From a virus, in the IMG/VR virus record IMGVR_UViG_3300036901_000095, positions 1 to 59,277 of that record: a stretch of DNA of 59,277 nt; one strand, 5' to 3'. The translations under genes were made by a program, and so were the position numbers. A model generated the notes under the pieces. The model made no database searches. It saw only the letters and a list, made by a program, of their open reading frames with translations, and was not told the DNA's origin. Shown here piece after piece: positions 41,439-48,978 of this stretch; the stretch's first letter is position 1, and each line of letters opens with the position of its first letter.

Positions 41439-42508
41439 TGTCAGAAGCCAAGATTTTACAGTTTCCAAAAACCATGAGAACGTACATGACGCTCCTGGAA
41501 CAAGCCGACGCCGATGACATGTATGGTGATTCCCGGATGACGAGCATTGGTCCGAAGCATGGCGAGGCGTTCACCGATCATGGCAGGGCGGATACCAAAT
41601 CGCGTCCCAACGATCCGCGTTTCGCCGACAATCCGATGACGATTGATGAATTCGCCGAATCAGAAATCGCCCCGGAATTGGATCGCATTCATCAAGCATT
41701 GAACAAGGCGGGCTATTCCGATCTCGAAATCCGCCAGGGCGTGGAACTGACGCATGAGGGCAAGACGAAGATCGCCGCCGCTCTCGGCATCTCCACCGAG
41801 GAAGTCGATCTTTACGTCAATTCCCTGATCCAGAATCTCGAAGACGAGAGCAACACCGACACCGACGCGTTGTTGAGTGATTACTACGGTGGCATGTCGG
41901 AAGGCGCGGATGCGCCGATCTGGGCGGGACCGATCCGGCCAATCGTCAGCCCAATCGTTGAAAAGAAAAACTGGGCGTTCGATGATGATGACGAGCAAGA
42001 GGACAAGAAATCCGCCAAGGCGCGCGATAAGCAAAAGAAAGATGCCCGTCGCGAGAAGGATTCAAAAAAAAAATCAGTGACTGAGAGATTCTCCGCCGAG
42101 CCCGACAGTCTTGGCAATGTCACGATCAGGGATCAACAGACCGGCAAGGAAAAATTCATTCAGGGGTCTCAGGCATCCGAAATTCTCGACAAACTCGATG
42201 GTGGTGATCCGGATCAGGTGTTGGCTCCGCTGATGGAATACGCCAACCTGAATGCCGAGGACGATGAACCCGATTCATCTGGTTTCGCCGATGAGATAAA
42301 CGCCGAGGCCGGTTCGTACAATTTCCCGTGGGACTACGCGACGAAGCATGGCACCGGAACCGTGTTTTATTCGCTGAAGAACAAGCGTCCCGATTTCAAG
42401 ATGGTCAGTGTCAGGACCGATGCCGGTGATGACATTCTCGACACGCTTGACAGTGGAGAATATAAGAATATTCTCGGTCAGGCGAAAAAGTTCATCGAGC
42501 AAGCCTGA
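41438..42508 (+). CDS. Charged phage protein, possible head core component
   Basis: 356 residues, rich in Asp, Glu and Lys. Residues 13-25 (MRTYMTLLEQADA) look like a prohead-targeting peptide with an L-L-E cleavage site. A very charged middle (about 185-215, KARDKQKKDARREKDSKKK) is encoded partly by a run of ten A at 42064-42073. The acidic, helical composition fits a scaffold or internal protein. It overlaps both neighbours by one to four bases. Confidence 0.55.
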   Translation: MSEAKILQFPKTMRTYMTLLEQADADDMYGDSRMTSIGPKHGEAFTDHGRADTKSRPNDPRFADNPMTIDEFAESEIAPELDRIHQALNKAGYSDLEIRQGVELTHEGKTKIAAALGISTEEVDLYVNSLIQNLEDESNTDTDALLSDYYGGMSEGADAPIWAGPIRPIVSPIVEKKNWAFDDDDEQEDKKSAKARDKQKKDARREKDSKKKSVTERFSAEPDSLGNVTIRDQQTGKEKFIQGSQASEILDKLDGGDPDQVLAPLMEYANLNAEDDEPDSSGFADEINAEAGSYNFPWDYATKHGTGTVFYSLKNKRPDFKMVSVRTDAGDDILDTLDSGEYKNILGQAKKFIEQA

Positions 42509-42987
42509 TGGAAATTAGTGAGTTGTTTGAGAGCGACGAGGAGCACTTTGCAGCATTATCTCGTACGGGGTTCTTTGGAAAACGAGGCGCTGGTTGCATC
42601 ATTTTCGCTGAGGACACCAAACGATTTCTGCTCGCGCATCGATCAGAAGCCGTGGAGCAATCTGGCACCTGGGGAACCTTTGGTGGCGCGATAGATGCCA
42701 AAGAAAATCCCCAGGAGGCGGCGAAGCGCGAGGTTCATGAAGAAGCCGGTTACGCCGGTCCATTGAGACTTGTACCGTTATTCGTCTTCAAATCCAATAC
42801 ATTCAGATATTTCAACTTTCTGGCTATCGTCCAGACGGAATTCACGCCACGTCTGAACTGGGAATCCCAGGGCTTCGAATGGTGTGAGTTCGGCAAATGG
42901 CCTTCACCATTGCACTTTGGGGTAAAATCTGTGCTGAGTGATCCTGTCAGTGTACGCACGATGACGGAACTTTCACGACCGGAGTGA
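42508..42987 (+). CDS. NUDIX hydrolase with Alt-like N-terminus
   Basis: 159 residues. A complete Nudix box, GAIDAKENPQEAAKREVHEE then AGY (60-82), fits GX5EX7REUXEEXGU. The family cleaves nucleoside diphosphates linked to another group, such as NAD, nucleotide sugars or capped RNA. The N-terminus MEISELFESDEE resembles T4 Alt and the RelE-like protein at 37.5 kb. If cleaved and packaged it would be injected with the DNA. The enzyme call is firm; substrate and packaging are inference. Confidence 0.85.
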   Translation: MEISELFESDEEHFAALSRTGFFGKRGAGCIIFAEDTKRFLLAHRSEAVEQSGTWGTFGGAIDAKENPQEAAKREVHEEAGYAGPLRLVPLFVFKSNTFRYFNFLAIVQTEFTPRLNWESQGFEWCEFGKWPSPLHFGVKSVLSDPVSVRTMTELSRPE

Positions 42988-42991
42988 AATC

Positions 42992-43273
42992 ATGTCCGAG
43001 CCACCGACCAATATTTTACGCGCGGCCCGTTTCGCGGATATCGAGCACAGATTGCTCGAACTTGGTATCATGCCATCCCATCTGGTTGAGTACGTTCGGT
43101 TGGCGGAATACACGAAGCTGGCTGGCGACGATTCAAACGCGTCCGTGCTCATCGCAGATCGCCGCATGCGCGTTGCCCAGGCCGTGCTGAACGGAGAGAT
43201 CGATGAATGCCTGCCGATGATGATCAGGTTCCTCGATATCAACCTCCTCTATCCCGATGATAGCAAGGCATGA
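42992..43273 (+). CDS. Unknown helical protein
   Basis: 93 residues, all-helical pattern (ARFADIEHRLLELGIMPSHL, VEYVRLAEYTKL). It starts 4 bases after the NUDIX stop and its stop overlaps the next ATG. No family is recognised. Confidence 0.6.
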   Translation: MSEPPTNILRAARFADIEHRLLELGIMPSHLVEYVRLAEYTKLAGDDSNASVLIADRRMRVAQAVLNGEIDECLPMMIRFLDINLLYPDDSKA

Positions 43274-43458
43274 ACCCGCTCAAGGGCACCGTTGAATCCC
43301 ATTTCGCTCAGATCGAGCAGGCCGCTTTGGCGTGCATGGCGAAGGTTTCATTCACGCCCGCCGAGCTTCTCGGTCTGATCGGCATGGCGCTGGTCGCCGG
43401 GATCGTGATCGGTGCTTTTGGAGCGATGCTATGGGGACGGCGTCAGTCGAGAAATTGA
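43270..43458 (+). CDS. Small membrane protein
   Basis: 62 residues; a hydrophobic segment at about 33-54 (ELLGLIGMALVAGIVIGAFG) is followed by a basic end (WGRRQSRN), so the C-terminus is likely in the cytoplasm. It is the last gene of the rightward late operon. Function unknown; size fits a holin- or spanin-like helper. Confidence 0.6.
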   Translation: MNPLKGTVESHFAQIEQAALACMAKVSFTPAELLGLIGMALVAGIVIGAFGAMLWGRRQSRN

Positions 43459-43462
43459 CAAT

Positions 43463-43861
43463 TCATGCGTCGCGGATGCCAAAAAATCTCCAAGGTTTCG
43501 GTTCATCCTTGCCGACGAAGCATGCGACGGCTCCTTCGTAATGCCGTCCCTTGGTATCATACGCCTTATTGCAAATTCGAAACGATGGATAGACGGATTT
43601 GTACCATGCGATGACTTCAGCCTGTGAATAACGCATGCCGTAAACTTCATATCCACGATCCGAGACGTTCGTGAAAAACTCTTCACCTTCTCGTAAATCC
43701 GGATGGGGAACCTTGTCTTCCTCTGGTTCCAACCTGAAAAGTTTCTCCATTCGATCTGTGTGAAAGACGTGAATGCGTGAAAAAAAGGACGCCACCGTGT
43801 GGTGCCCCTCAAGAGCCTCGCTATGCTGGTCTGGATCAAAAGGATCAAAAGCGTCTGTCAT
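43463..43861 (-). CDS. Unknown protein
   Basis: 132 residues from ATG 43861 (MTDAFDPFDPDQHSEALEGH), which shares one base with the upstream stop. The C-terminal half is alpha/beta with GYEVYGMRYSQAEVIAWYKS and KDEPKPWRFFGIRDA. No family is recognised. Confidence 0.6.
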   Translation of the reverse strand: MTDAFDPFDPDQHSEALEGHHTVASFFSRIHVFHTDRMEKLFRLEPEEDKVPHPDLREGEEFFTNVSDRGYEVYGMRYSQAEVIAWYKSVYPSFRICNKAYDTKGRHYEGAVACFVGKDEPKPWRFFGIRDA

Positions 43862-43953
43862 CAGATGACGCCCGCGCCATAAAGCCATGCGATACCGAAC
43901 GCCGACCCGAACACGATCACGATGGTCCATTCCCTTCGTCCAAATCGCATCAT
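43861..43953 (-). CDS. Thirty-residue membrane peptide
   Basis: MMRFGRREWTIVIVFGSAFG followed by IAWLYGAGVI: a basic start and one transmembrane helix. AAGGAG lies 4 to 7 bases before the two ATGs, so translation is very likely. It overlaps the next gene at TGATG. Function unknown. Confidence 0.6.
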   Translation of the reverse strand: MMRFGRREWTIVIVFGSAFGIAWLYGAGVI

Positions 43954-44026
43954 GGTTCTCCTTGTGGCGACGGCCAGAGTGGGTGCTCTGGCACGGCCCG
44001 ACCCACGAGCCTCGCCGCCACACTCT

Positions 44027-44054
44027 CAGATATCATCGTTCCGATTTTTGTCAA
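44027..44054 (-). promoter_or_regulatory. Sigma-70-type promoter
   Basis: Perfect TTGACA (44049-44054) and TATCTG (44027-44032), 16 bases apart on the minus strand, upstream of the two small leftward genes. Confidence 0.5.
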
Positions 44055-44066
44055 GTTCTGGGCGGT

Positions 44067-44867
44067 TTAATCGCTCAACAATGGCAACAACGCCGACACG
44101 ATGCTGACATAGAGCCGGTCCTTGGTCTTTTCCAACAGTGGCAATTCGGCGAATGGAATCATGGCCGGATGAGTTTTCAAGAGCGAATCCTTGGCACTGC
44201 CGTATCGCCATCCGGCCCGATGCATGGTCAGCATCCAATCGGTGTGGATTTCCTCATCGGTTCGTTTTGGATTGGCGATGTGCAACCGGACGCCTTCCTC
44301 GAACAGCAGCCGGTCATCGGCGGACACGTCCTCCCACGGTCGCGCGATGGAGCCGGTGAGGAGATCGAGCCGCATATTGGCCTCGTAGGCGATCCTGGTG
44401 ATGTCTTCGGTGCTCAGTCGCGCCGTGGTGGCCTCGCCACGCAAGGCGTCCATCATCGCTTCTGGGGTGATCCCAAGGCAGGGGAACCGCATCTCGAAGC
44501 GAATGACATCGGCGGGACGTTTCAACAGGATGCCGAAATGACTGCCATCCTCCGGGACCGGCAACTGTGGTCGGTCGGTATGCACGTTGCCATTGCCGAC
44601 CCACGACCATTTGCCAATCGTGATCCGTTCATTGTACAGCCATTCGACGATCTCGGTCTCGAATTCCAGTGCCGATGCCCACGGTTGTTTACCAGGCGTC
44701 ATGTCGGCGCGCAGCGCGTACCAGCCATCGCGGAAGCCGAGAAATTCAAACTGGAACGCGGGTTTCTCCTCGACGATGACGGTTGCTCTGACCCGTCTGC
44801 GCGTGACGGTTCTTGGAGCTTTCCTCGCCGCTTTCTTTCGCGACGCTCGTTTGACCGGAGGTCTCAT
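44067..44867 (-). CDS. RyR-domain protein
   Basis: 266 residues. A basic N-terminus (KRASRKKAARKAPRTVTRRR) is followed by an unassigned region. Residues about 205-262 carry the RyR motif: IHTDWMLTMHRAGWRYGSAK, KTHPAMIPFAELPLLEKTKD and R. The RyR domain, first named in ryanodine receptors, is common in phage proteins of unknown role, sometimes in ligand sensing. The start overlaps the stop of the HD gene. Confidence 0.75.
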   Translation of the reverse strand: MRPPVKRASRKKAARKAPRTVTRRRVRATVIVEEKPAFQFEFLGFRDGWYALRADMTPGKQPWASALEFETEIVEWLYNERITIGKWSWVGNGNVHTDRPQLPVPEDGSHFGILLKRPADVIRFEMRFPCLGITPEAMMDALRGEATTARLSTEDITRIAYEANMRLDLLTGSIARPWEDVSADDRLLFEEGVRLHIANPKRTDEEIHTDWMLTMHRAGWRYGSAKDSLLKTHPAMIPFAELPLLEKTKDRLYVSIVSALLPLLSD

Positions 44868-45610
44868 CCAGCGACTCGTTTGAGATTGGCTCGCGCCGAA
44901 TCCTCGAAGATTCTGTGCAGCGCCGGATGCCGATAGATCACCGGGCTCTGGTCCAACTTGGCAAGGAACGCCTTACGACCCGTGTCCCATTCTTCATGGG
45001 TCAGATGCGAATATTCGGCGCGCAGCATGTAGCCGCCCTGGTCGAACAGATAGTCTGGCGCGGCCAGCGGGATCAGATCGAGGCCGAGAAACCAGTGCAT
45101 GAGAATTTCGTTCGGCAGCAGCATGCGCGGATCAGCGCCGAGATGATCTGCGGTCGCCGTGATGAAACTACCGACATGCGCGATGTGGTTCGCATTCAGT
45201 CCATGCACGAGCAAGTCAGACTGTAGGTCACCAGAATATCGCTCGACATGCAGGTACCACCACTCAGCCGATTGCTGTTCGCTCCAACCATGCGATAGCT
45301 GCGATTGCGTGGGGTCGTAAATCACGTCATGGCAGGCAATCGCGTTCGCCATCATCTTATGAACATGCAACGCATCCCAGCCCATCGAGCCATCAGGGTC
45401 TTTCAGAAGATCATCTTTGAGCGCGACATGGCAATGCCACAGAAACGCGAGGTGGTTGATGCCATGATACGTGCGATTGTTCATGTAATGATCGCGAAGC
45501 TCGATTTTTGATTCCGACGACAGTTGAGTGAATGACATGAGTTCATCGAAATACCTGAACGCGTCACCGGGTTGTGAGCAAAAATTGACGTATGTTTCTG
45601 GGTCTTCCAT
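44864..45610 (-). CDS. HD-domain metal-dependent phosphohydrolase-like protein (COG4339-like)
   Basis: 248 residues. The HD metal site is seen as YHGINH (48-53) and ACHDVIYDP (92-100), with TATADH later and DLDLIPLAAPDY-type sequence, then RAEYSHLTHEEWDTGRKAFL. This order matches the family of predicted metal-dependent HD hydrolases. Such enzymes cleave phosphate bonds in nucleotides; the true substrate is unknown. A host-type promoter lies 22 bases upstream, so it is probably early. Confidence 0.75.
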   Translation of the reverse strand: MEDPETYVNFCSQPGDAFRYFDELMSFTQLSSESKIELRDHYMNNRTYHGINHLAFLWHCHVALKDDLLKDPDGSMGWDALHVHKMMANAIACHDVIYDPTQSQLSHGWSEQQSAEWWYLHVERYSGDLQSDLLVHGLNANHIAHVGSFITATADHLGADPRMLLPNEILMHWFLGLDLIPLAAPDYLFDQGGYMLRAEYSHLTHEEWDTGRKAFLAKLDQSPVIYRHPALHRIFEDSARANLKRVAG

Positions 45611-45631
45611 GGAAATGTTCTCCTACGGAAC

Positions 45632-45659
45632 ATACTATACCAAAACTGATAGTAGTCAA
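45632..45659 (-). promoter_or_regulatory. Sigma-70-type promoter of the HD gene
   Basis: TTGACT (45654-45659) and TAGTAT (45632-45637), 16 bases apart, on the minus strand. Confidence 0.5.
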
Positions 45660-45720
45660 GCCATTCGGGCGTCAGGTGTCTTCTAAGGAACCACGAGCCA
45701 GCCATGCCGAGATAACAAAT

Positions 45721-45728
45721 CATAAATA
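45721..45728 (+). promoter_or_regulatory. T4-type late promoter box CATAAATA
   Basis: CATAAATA lies 32 bases before the ATG of the HNH gene, with CGGAGAA as ribosome site between. Confidence 0.6.
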
Positions 45729-45760
45729 GATTAGAAAATATATTTCTAATCGGAGAATTT

Positions 45761-46174
45761 ATGATTTGTTCATCATGTGAAAAAGACCTAAACGAAACTG
45801 AGTTCTACATAAAAAAGGAAAAAGGAAAGGAAAAAATTGGACACCAAAGCTATTGTAAAAAATGCTTTAATAAATTCTGTGTAGAGAGATGGGTAAAAAG
45901 AAAAAAGGATGCCATTGAGTATAAAGGCGGAAAGTGCGAATTATGCGGGTACAAAAAGTACTATGGTGCATTGGTTTTTCACCATGTTGATCCGATGCAA
46001 AAAGATTTTGAATGGACTCATCTTCGGAAAAAAAGCTGGGATAAAATAAAAGCAGAATTGGATAAATGTATGATGCTATGTTCCAATTGTCACTCAGAAA
46101 TACACGCCAAGGACGCGACAGGTTTCGACATCGAGGCGGGTATGGCGTTGCCGACAGGTCTCGAACCTGCATAA
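45761..46174 (+). CDS. HNH homing-type endonuclease with zinc-finger N-terminus
   Basis: 137 residues. Cys pairs (CSSCEKDLNETEFY, YCKKCFNKFC, CELCGYKK) form zinc sites, and ALVFHHVDP with CMMLCSNCHSEIHA gives the HNH nuclease core. The gene is much richer in A and T than its surroundings, a sign of recent transfer. Its last 32 bases run antisense into the tRNA-Arg gene. Freestanding enzymes of this sort cut DNA to spread themselves. Confidence 0.8.
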   Translation: MICSSCEKDLNETEFYIKKEKGKEKIGHQSYCKKCFNKFCVERWVKRKKDAIEYKGGKCELCGYKKYYGALVFHHVDPMQKDFEWTHLRKKSWDKIKAELDKCMMLCSNCHSEIHAKDATGFDIEAGMALPTGLEPA

Positions 46175-46221
46175 AAAGCCGGATTAGAACTCCGGTGCCT
46201 CTCCAATTAGGCTACGGCAAC
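46143..46221 (-). tRNA. tRNA-Arg (anticodon TCT)
   Basis: The acceptor stem GTTGCCG/CGGCAAC is perfect. The D-arm is GCCT/AGGC, the anticodon stem CCGGA/TCCGG has loop GTTCTAA (anticodon TCT), and the T-arm has GGTTCGAGACC. CCA is encoded. The variable loop is 8 bases, slightly longer than usual. It would read AGA/AGG codons, which are often rare in bacterial hosts. Confidence 0.9.
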
Positions 46222-46229
46222 ACAACTTC

Positions 46230-46258
46230 AACCTACGTCATTTCACAAGAACTGTCAA
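46230..46258 (-). promoter_or_regulatory. Sigma-70-type promoter of tRNA-Arg(TCT)
   Basis: Perfect TTGACA (46253-46258) and TAGGTT (46230-46235), 17 bases apart, just upstream of the tRNA on the minus strand. Confidence 0.5.
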
Positions 46259-46333
46259 CATCCGAGAGGCTAAATAAACGGGTAAATTTTCGCCAACTTC
46301 TGTATAGTGATCAAAACATAGTGAGAAGTTCAT

Positions 46334-46888
46334 ATGATCGAGAACGAAGAAAAAATCGTCCTGAGATACTCGCCTGAACTCGAACACGACCTGATAACCA
46401 AATATGGTTGGCATGACATCAGGCAAGGCTACTTCAACAGCAATAACCGAATTCGCGAGATCACCCATCAGTCTGGTCGTATGAACCATGTTTTCTCATT
46501 CAAGCAGCGGCTGCCAAACGGGCATAACATCGAGATCGAATCAGATGAGATCACCAAACAGGACTTTGACCATATCTGGCAGTTTACCGAGAACCGGCTG
46601 ATCAAGCGGCGGGTCACATGCTTCATCACCATCGACGATCCGAAAAATCATGAGGGACATTCGGCGATCCGGTGGGACATTGACTTTCCACAATGGGAGA
46701 GCGGCGTAAAGCATTTCGGCATGGCGGAGGTGGAAATGCCGGTCTACATGGAGAAGCCGCCATTCATTCTCGCGGATATCGCGCCTCACGTAGTCTATGA
46801 AGTGCCGCGATCCGACAACCGATTCTCAGCCAAGAAGCTCAGTGACGAAAAACATGCCAGGAAAATGGCGAAAGAGCTTAGCTTATGA
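46334..46888 (+). CDS. CYTH-domain (triphosphate tunnel) protein
   Basis: 184 residues. NEEKIVLRY near the start (E-x-K pattern), FSFKQRLPNGHNIEIE, KRRVTCF, RWDIDFPQWESGVKHFGMAE and VEMP follow the strand order of CYTH domains, which bind or cleave triphosphates inside a beta tunnel. It is probably a phage triphosphatase. It lies beside the tRNA genes but has its own start and converges on the next leftward gene. Confidence 0.65.
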   Translation: MIENEEKIVLRYSPELEHDLITKYGWHDIRQGYFNSNNRIREITHQSGRMNHVFSFKQRLPNGHNIEIESDEITKQDFDHIWQFTENRLIKRRVTCFITIDDPKNHEGHSAIRWDIDFPQWESGVKHFGMAEVEMPVYMEKPPFILADIAPHVVYEVPRSDNRFSAKKLSDEKHARKMAKELSL

Positions 46889-47383
46889 TGGCCCTTCCTC
46901 ATCGTCATATTCTTCATCCGCCGAATAATGTTCTTCTTCTTCGAGATCGGCTTCGGTCAGGGTGCGCACGTAGCGAAAATCCTGCCCGAGCGTTAGATGA
47001 GTTCGAGTCGTCAGCAATACATGGCTGTCGGCGCTCACCGCGTCTCGATCCATGATCTGATTGTCCTCCACCAGCACATCGGTATCGAGGCAGTTTATCT
47101 CGATGACATAGGCCAGTGCCGCACGGCCATAATCATGCACCAGTTGGGTGAACCAGAACTCCACGTCTCCGGTCACATGCAGGCCATAGACGCCAACGAC
47201 ATTTGGGCCGAGGCCGACCTGATCGAGTTCGCCGGTCTCGATCACGTTTTCTTTCTCCCAGACCACCCGTTCACAGGTGCCCAGATCGGTATAAATGTCG
47301 GTTGCTCGATCATCCGCCACGTCGATGGGCAGAATGGGTCGTTCGCTCTCACATAAGCGCATCCAACGTCGGAGTTCATGCAT
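46883..47383 (-). CDS. Unknown protein with acidic C-terminus
   Basis: 166 residues. A beta-rich body (NVVGVYGLHVTGDVEFWFTQ, YVIEINCLDTDVLVEDNQIM) is followed by an acidic tail (EADLEEEEHYSADEEYDDEE). Such tails often mimic DNA charge or bind basic partners. No family is recognised. Confidence 0.6.
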   Translation of the reverse strand: MHELRRWMRLCESERPILPIDVADDRATDIYTDLGTCERVVWEKENVIETGELDQVGLGPNVVGVYGLHVTGDVEFWFTQLVHDYGRAALAYVIEINCLDTDVLVEDNQIMDRDAVSADSHVLLTTRTHLTLGQDFRYVRTLTEADLEEEEHYSADEEYDDEEGPS

Positions 47384-47427
47384 CCATTATTTACTTTTTC
47401 ATGGAACTATCGCGAAAAAATCCCTGA

Positions 47428-47456
47428 TTGACCTGAAATTATCAGTGGATTAGACT
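47428..47456 (+). promoter_or_regulatory. Sigma-70-type promoter
   Basis: TTGACC (47428-47433) and TAGACT (47451-47456), 17 bases apart, upstream of the gene at 47485. Confidence 0.5.
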
Positions 47457-47484
47457 GATCGTCTGAACTCAGGAGGACGGTGTC

Positions 47485-47688
47485 ATGAAAGTCCTAGAAA
47501 CAGGTGACGGCGACGTGAGTGATAAGGCGATACCGAAAACCACCCCACGATATTTTGTTCCGCTAACCTCTGCTGGCACCATTTTTTCTTCCTCCATCGT
47601 TGACGACAACGATTACCCCAATCCAAGCGTTCCAGGCGGTCTCAGAACTTTCCTGCTTGGCGATGTGCCCGATGATCCCGCCACCTAA
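47485..47688 (+). CDS. Unknown small protein
   Basis: 67 residues (MKVLETGDGDVSDKAIPKTT, then YFVPLTSAGTIFSSSIVDDN). AGGAGG lies 8 bases before the ATG. It overlaps the next gene. Function unknown. Confidence 0.6.
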   Translation: MKVLETGDGDVSDKAIPKTTPRYFVPLTSAGTIFSSSIVDDNDYPNPSVPGGLRTFLLGDVPDDPAT

Positions 47689-48142
47689 GCTGCGGGTCCC
47701 CTACGAGGATGGCAGTGGGTATCTTGAGATCAATCCATTCGACATCGATTATAGCGAGCAGATATTCACGCACATCAACCACGATGATGGCGTGCAACGT
47801 CATTACTACATCAACAAGTTGTATGAGATGGCCGTCGCTGATCCGGTGGGGTTCCCGCTGCAAAACATAGAACTGGAGGCGTCGGTCGCCTCTCACATTT
47901 CGCGCACCAAGGGTATCGACAGAAAACATGTCAAGAACATGTCGCCAAAACGAGCCATGGAACCTGGTCTGATATTGCTGTTTGATGAACAGTTGCTCAC
48001 CGTCATCGACGGCAACCATCGCTATCTGAAACGACTGAGCATGGGACGCACCCACATGCGTTTCTACGTGTTCACCGAGGCGGAAGCCAGACCGGCGAAA
48101 CTGATCCTGCCGGATGCGTTTGGAAGACATATAGTCAAATAA
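47672..48142 (+). CDS. ParB/sulfiredoxin-like domain protein
   Basis: 156 residues from ATG 47672 (an ATG at 47663 is equally possible). Near the end VIDGNHRYLKRLSMG matches the ParB N-terminal box (D-G-N-H-R-Y), a fold that binds or hydrolyses nucleotides. The first part includes YEDGSGYLEINPFDIDYSEQ. The gene ends 3 bases before the tRNA-Arg(CCG). Function is unknown; in phages such proteins are often modification or partition factors. Confidence 0.6.
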   Translation: MIPPPKLRVPYEDGSGYLEINPFDIDYSEQIFTHINHDDGVQRHYYINKLYEMAVADPVGFPLQNIELEASVASHISRTKGIDRKHVKNMSPKRAMEPGLILLFDEQLLTVIDGNHRYLKRLSMGRTHMRFYVFTEAEARPAKLILPDAFGRHIVK

Positions 48143-48145
48143 ATT

Positions 48146-48236
48146 TGGCGCAACCGGTGGGACTCGAACCCACAACGGCCTTTCGGCACCCTCCAGCTTC
48201 GGAGGCTGGCGCTCTGTCCATTTGAGCTACGGCTAC
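48146..48236 (-). tRNA. tRNA-Arg (anticodon CCG) with a long variable arm
   Basis: The acceptor stem is GTAGCCG/CGGTTGC, with two G-U pairs. The D-arm is GCTC/GAGC, the anticodon stem CCAGC/GCTGG has loop CTCCGAA (anticodon CCG), and the T-arm is GTGGG-TTCGAGT-CCCAC. CCA is encoded. The variable region is about 19 bases with its own GCC-GAAA-GGC hairpin, a class II form normally found in Leu, Ser and Tyr tRNAs. It would read CGG. Confidence 0.85.
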
Positions 48237-48613
48237 GTCATCAAACCTCTGGCGATGGCGGCATGTCTGGCGATGGTCAGTTCAAGATCACCTTCGTGGC
48301 TCAGCGGCATTCCACTTTTATAGGCGTCCGGACGGTCACTCCATCGTGCGAGAACGGTGGAACCAACGCCACCTCGCGGACAGTAGTAGAGGTCAAAATT
48401 GTCGTGGTGACCGAGGAACACGCATTGTGGGCAATCGTTGGCGTACCGTGGTGAAATCATCACCTTCTCCATGGCGACTTTCATATCATTCAAGACCGCC
48501 CGCATGTCATCGTCAAGTTTCTGCCGGTCGGATCGCGGATCGAGAGGCGGACTGACCGGAAACCAGTTGAACGCCTGCGCCGCGCCTCTGAGGAAATCTC
48601 GCCATTTGGTCAT
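48233..48613 (-). CDS. Unknown protein with Cys pair
   Basis: 126 residues (MTKWRDFLRGAAQAFNWFPV). A central CPQCVFLGHHDNFDLYYCPR segment suggests a small zinc site. Its stop overlaps the tRNA-Arg(CCG) 5' end by 4 bases and its start lies just after the tRNA-Thr, so it is transcribed with the tRNAs. Function unknown. Confidence 0.6.
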   Translation of the reverse strand: MTKWRDFLRGAAQAFNWFPVSPPLDPRSDRQKLDDDMRAVLNDMKVAMEKVMISPRYANDCPQCVFLGHHDNFDLYYCPRGGVGSTVLARWSDRPDAYKSGMPLSHEGDLELTIARHAAIARGLMT

Positions 48614-48617
48614 TGGT

Positions 48618-48693
48618 TGGTGCCAGTTGCAGGGATCGAACCCACGACATCCCCATTACGGGTGGGGTGCTCTACCAACTGAGCTAAACTGGC
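48618..48693 (-). tRNA. tRNA-Thr (anticodon CGT)
   Basis: 76 bases. The acceptor stem GCCAGTT/AACTGGC is perfect, the D-arm is GCTC/GAGC, the anticodon stem CCCCA/TGGGG has loop CCCGTAA (anticodon CGT), the T-arm has GGGTTCGATCCC, and CCA is encoded. It reads ACG. Confidence 0.92.
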
Positions 48694-48745
48694 CATGAAC
48701 CCAAAATTGTTCGATGATTTAAGTTGAAAAGGGATGGATACGATT

Positions 48746-48822
48746 TGGGGTCCTCGGAGAGATTTGAACTCCCAGCCTTGGCGTCCGTAGCGCCACGCTC
48801 TGTCCAGTTGAGCTACGAGGAC
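48746..48822 (-). tRNA. tRNA-Arg (anticodon ACG)
   Basis: 77 bases. The acceptor stem GTCCTCG/CGAGGAC is perfect, the D-arm is GCTC/GAGC, the anticodon stem TGGCG/CGCCA has loop CTACGGA (anticodon ACG), the T-arm has GGAGTTCAAATCTCT, and CCA is encoded after a C discriminator. It reads CGT, and CGC/CGA if A34 is deaminated. Confidence 0.92.
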
Positions 48823-48944
48823 ATGCCAGAAACGGCGATTCCTCACAGATGAGAATGCCCCTTAAAGCGTGATTCTCCTCGACCGTCGTCGGATGACGAC
48901 AGGAACGATGGGACCAAATGAGGAAGCAGACATAGACATGATCG

Positions 48945-48975
48945 TATTTATAAGACAAGGGCCGGAGAGTGTCAA
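48945..48975 (-). promoter_or_regulatory. Strong sigma-70 promoter of the tRNA cluster, overlapping a late box
   Basis: Perfect TTGACA (48970-48975) and TATAAA (48947-48952) 17 bases apart, reading towards the tRNAs. TATAAATA (48945-48952) overlaps the -10, so both host polymerase and the late sigma factor could use it. The 120 bases down to the first tRNA hold no gene. Confidence 0.75.
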
Positions 48976-48978
48976 GCA

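Noticed and set aside
43887-44936. Rightward 349-codon open frame over the RyR and neighbouring genes
   Set aside because: It covers several leftward genes with good ribosome sites and recognised domains, and has no domain of its own.
46261-46285. CTAAATAAAC considered as a late promoter box
   Set aside because: It does not fit the NATAAATA pattern shared by the other boxes.
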